Assembly (NCBI RefSeq): GCF_902859595.1
Contig: NZ_CADIJQ010000001.1
Location: 1,178,001 to 1,242,000 of the forward strand
Length of the DNA stretch: 64,000 nt
DNA from: Achromobacter kerstersii
GTDB lineage: Bacteria > Pseudomonadota > Gammaproteobacteria > Burkholderiales > Burkholderiaceae_B
Direction: 5' to 3'
Part shown: one piece after another, positions 62,548 through 64,000 of the stretch
Position numbering within the stretch: position 1 is the first letter of the stretch
Layout: each line of letters begins with the position of its first letter
The notes under the pieces: generated by a model
Database searches by the model: none
Told to the model about the DNA's origin: nothing
The model's input: the letters and a program-made list of their open reading frames with translations, nothing else
Program-made: the position numbers and the translations under genes

Positions 62548-63407
62548 TTGGTGGGCAGGTACTGCATCGGGTCAACCGGCGTGCCTTGGCGGCGGATCTC
62601 GAAGTGCAGGCGCGGCGACGTGGTGTCGCTTTGGCCGAGCTCGGCGATCTTGGCGCCGCGCTTGACGTTCTGGCCCGTCTTCACCAGCAAGGCGCGGTTG
62701 TGCGCATAGGCGGTGATGAAACCGTTTTGGTGCTCAACGATGATCAGGTTGCCCAGGCCGCGCACGCCGTTGCCGCTGTACTTGACCAGGCCATCGGCTG
62801 CGGCGGTGACCGGGTCACCCAGCGCGCCGGAGATATCGATACCCTTGCTGCTGGCGTTGAACGTCTGCACGATCGAGCCATTGGCGGGCCATGCCCAGTT
62901 GATGACGTTGGCGTCTGCCGCGCGCGGGGCGGGCTTGGTGTCAACGGGAGCTGGCGCTGGCGCGGGCGTGGCATCCGGAGGCGGCAACGACGCGACCGGC
63001 GCGTCGGGCTGCTGATCCAGAGGACGCGGCTGCGGCTTGGCGCTGGCAATGGGCGCCGACTGCGCGCCACCGCCGCTGCCGGCCGACATCTTCAACACCT
63101 GGCCCACCGAAATCTGGTTGGGATCGCTGAGGTTGTTCCAGCGCTTGACGCTTTCCATGTCCACATTGTTGGCGCGGGCGATCTTGTAGAGCGTGTCGCC
63201 CGGCTTGACCACATAGCTGCCACCGGGCGCTGCCGTCGGTGCAGGTTGCCCGCCGGTCATGTCGACCACCGGAGCGCGAGTTCCTTTTGATGCGCAGCCC
63301 GCCAATATGGCCAGGCTGAGTGCCCCCGCAATAAAAAGCGGACGGCGAAGGCGCGTCATGGACGCGCCCATAGTCATAGCGGTCAGTTGCGACTGCCCGT
63401 TGAGCAT
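62544..63407 (-). CDS. nlpD: NlpD-like lipoprotein, amidase activator with degenerate LytM domain
   Basis: Outer-membrane lipoprotein of 287 residues. A lipobox (AILAGC, lipidated Cys about 38) precedes a LysM domain (YVVKPGDTLYKIARANN to VGQVLKM), a Pro/Ala-rich linker and a LytM/M23 domain. In that domain the metal ligands expected as H-x3-D near GIDISGALGD and H-x-H near RLHFEIR are partly missing (K/S and R instead of His), so, like E. coli NlpD, it should activate an amidase instead of cutting peptidoglycan itself. AGGAGA precedes the ATG at 63407. It lies between pcm and the exonuclease gene; rpoS, which follows nlpD in many gammaproteobacteria, is absent. Confidence 0.93.
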   Translation of the reverse strand: MLNGQSQLTAMTMGASMTRLRRPLFIAGALSLAILAGCASKGTRAPVVDMTGGQPAPTAAPGGSYVVKPGDTLYKIARANNVDMESVKRWNNLSDPNQISVGQVLKMSAGSGGGAQSAPIASAKPQPRPLDQQPDAPVASLPPPDATPAPAPAPVDTKPAPRAADANVINWAWPANGSIVQTFNASSKGIDISGALGDPVTAAADGLVKYSGNGVRGLGNLIIVEHQNGFITAYAHNRALLVKTGQNVKRGAKIAELGQSDTTSPRLHFEIRRQGTPVDPMQYLPTK

Positions 63408-63424
63408 ACGTTTCTCCTGTTTGC

Positions 63425-64000
63425 TCAAGATTGTATTCCGGCGCGTAGCGGCACAAAGCGCACGGCCTCTAATTCAGTTCTTTTCCAGCTGGCCGCGCCC
63501 GTGCGTTCGATCAGCACCAGGCGCTGGTTCGTGCCCCCTTCCGGGGCGATGAGGCGTCCGCCTGGCGCAAGCTGCGTGAGCAGCGCTTGCGGAATGGCCA
63601 GGCCAGCGGCAGCCACAACGATAGCATCGAACGGCGCCACGCCGGGCAGGCCCAAGGTGCCATCGCCATAGATCAGGCGAATCCTGGTGGTCAGCCGCAA
63701 GGCGCGCAGATGCTCGCGCGCCAGCTCGTAGAGCCCGCGGATACGTTCGATGGAATGGACCTCGCGCACGAACTGCGCCAGCACCGCGGCCTGGTAGCCG
63801 CAACCGGCGCCCACTTCCAGCACGCGCGTGGGTGCGCGGTCTTCGCAGGCGGCGGCAATCATGCGCGCCACCACCCACGGTTGCGAAATGGTTTGCGAAT
63901 GGCCGATGGGCAGCGCCGCGTCTTCATAAGCGCGGCTGGCCAAGGCCTCGTCCACGAACAGATGGCGCGGCACGGCGGACATGGCGTTCAGCACGCGTTC
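63425..64000 (-). CDS. pcm: Protein-L-isoaspartate O-methyltransferase, partial
   Basis: SAM-dependent repair enzyme for isoaspartyl residues. The window's right edge cuts the N-terminus; the frame is open to the last full codon and reads [18 protein letters not shown] there, a sequence that normally lies about 20-100 residues inside the protein. The PCM signature [17 protein letters not shown] and motif [17 protein letters not shown] are present, and the C-terminus ends normally. Only 17 bp separate its stop from the nlpD start, giving the common pcm-nlpD order. Confidence 0.94.
   Translation of the reverse strand, partial: ERVLNAMSAVPRHLFVDEALASRAYEDAALPIGHSQTISQPWVVARMIAAACEDRAPTRVLEVGAGCGYQAAVLAQFVREVHSIERIRGLYELAREHLRALRLTTRIRLIYGDGTLGLPGVAPFDAIVVAAAGLAIPQALLTQLAPGGRLIAPEGGTNQRLVLIERTGAASWKRTELEAVRFVPLRAGIQS

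Overview
The window is GC-rich, densely coded DNA from a betaproteobacterium, most likely of the Alcaligenaceae (Achromobacter/Bordetella type). Pointers are the gmk-rpoZ-spoT order, three TRAP transporter cassettes, several LysR and GntR regulators beside solute-uptake operons, a Burkholderiales-type general porin, and fabV. This placement is inferred from gene content and protein style, not from a database search. No rRNA, tRNA, CRISPR array, insertion sequence or prophage gene was seen.

Layout. 1-4.0 kb: the end of a diheme cytochrome c (TsdA-like), then gmk, rpoZ and a bifunctional (p)ppGpp synthetase/hydrolase, closed by a strong bidirectional terminator. 4.0-13.3 kb: a TRAP cassette on the minus strand, a divergent GntR/FCD regulator, and a plus-strand hyuA-hyuB-aminotransferase operon. 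13.3-21 kb: a polar amino-acid ABC transporter, a C45-type Ntn hydrolase, a 1208-residue fused hydantoinase/oxoprolinase and a MarR-type regulator. 21-26.4 kb: nudC, a second TRAP cassette paralogous to the first, and a porin. 26.5-33.8 kb: a DUF1445 protein, an amidase, a DUF2848 protein, a third and unrelated TRAP cassette, and a LysR regulator. Read together, 4-34 kb is a scavenging island in which each uptake system lies next to enzymes for amide, imide or lactam bonds. The substrates cannot be read from sequence.

33.9-49.4 kb is mixed: an EamA exporter, fabV, a small secreted protein, serB, a LysR gene divergent from an ABC uptake operon, a YbbA-like ATPase and tesA that share start-codon bases, ppiD with a 15-bp tandem array running over its stop codon, an M20 peptidase, a glycerophosphodiesterase and rlmJ. 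49.4-56.9 kb holds redox and copper functions: a dihydrolipoamide-dehydrogenase-like flavoprotein, a peroxiredoxin-glutaredoxin fusion, and a compact copZ/copA/cueR copper-efflux unit with two back-to-back CueR-type promoters, followed by rlmD.

56.9-64 kb: an MFS exporter, a LysR gene broken by an in-frame amber codon, a solitary Imm51-like immunity gene, a TorF-type outer-membrane protein, a Spy/CpxP-like protein with a polyproline tail, and a tightly packed pcm-nlpD-exonuclease run, with pcm cut by the right edge. The best leads are the DUF1445/amidase/DUF2848/TRAP module, the shared TATGACA-type motif around the first TRAP/GntR/hyu locus, the amber LysR, the ppiD-end repeat array and the orphan immunity gene.
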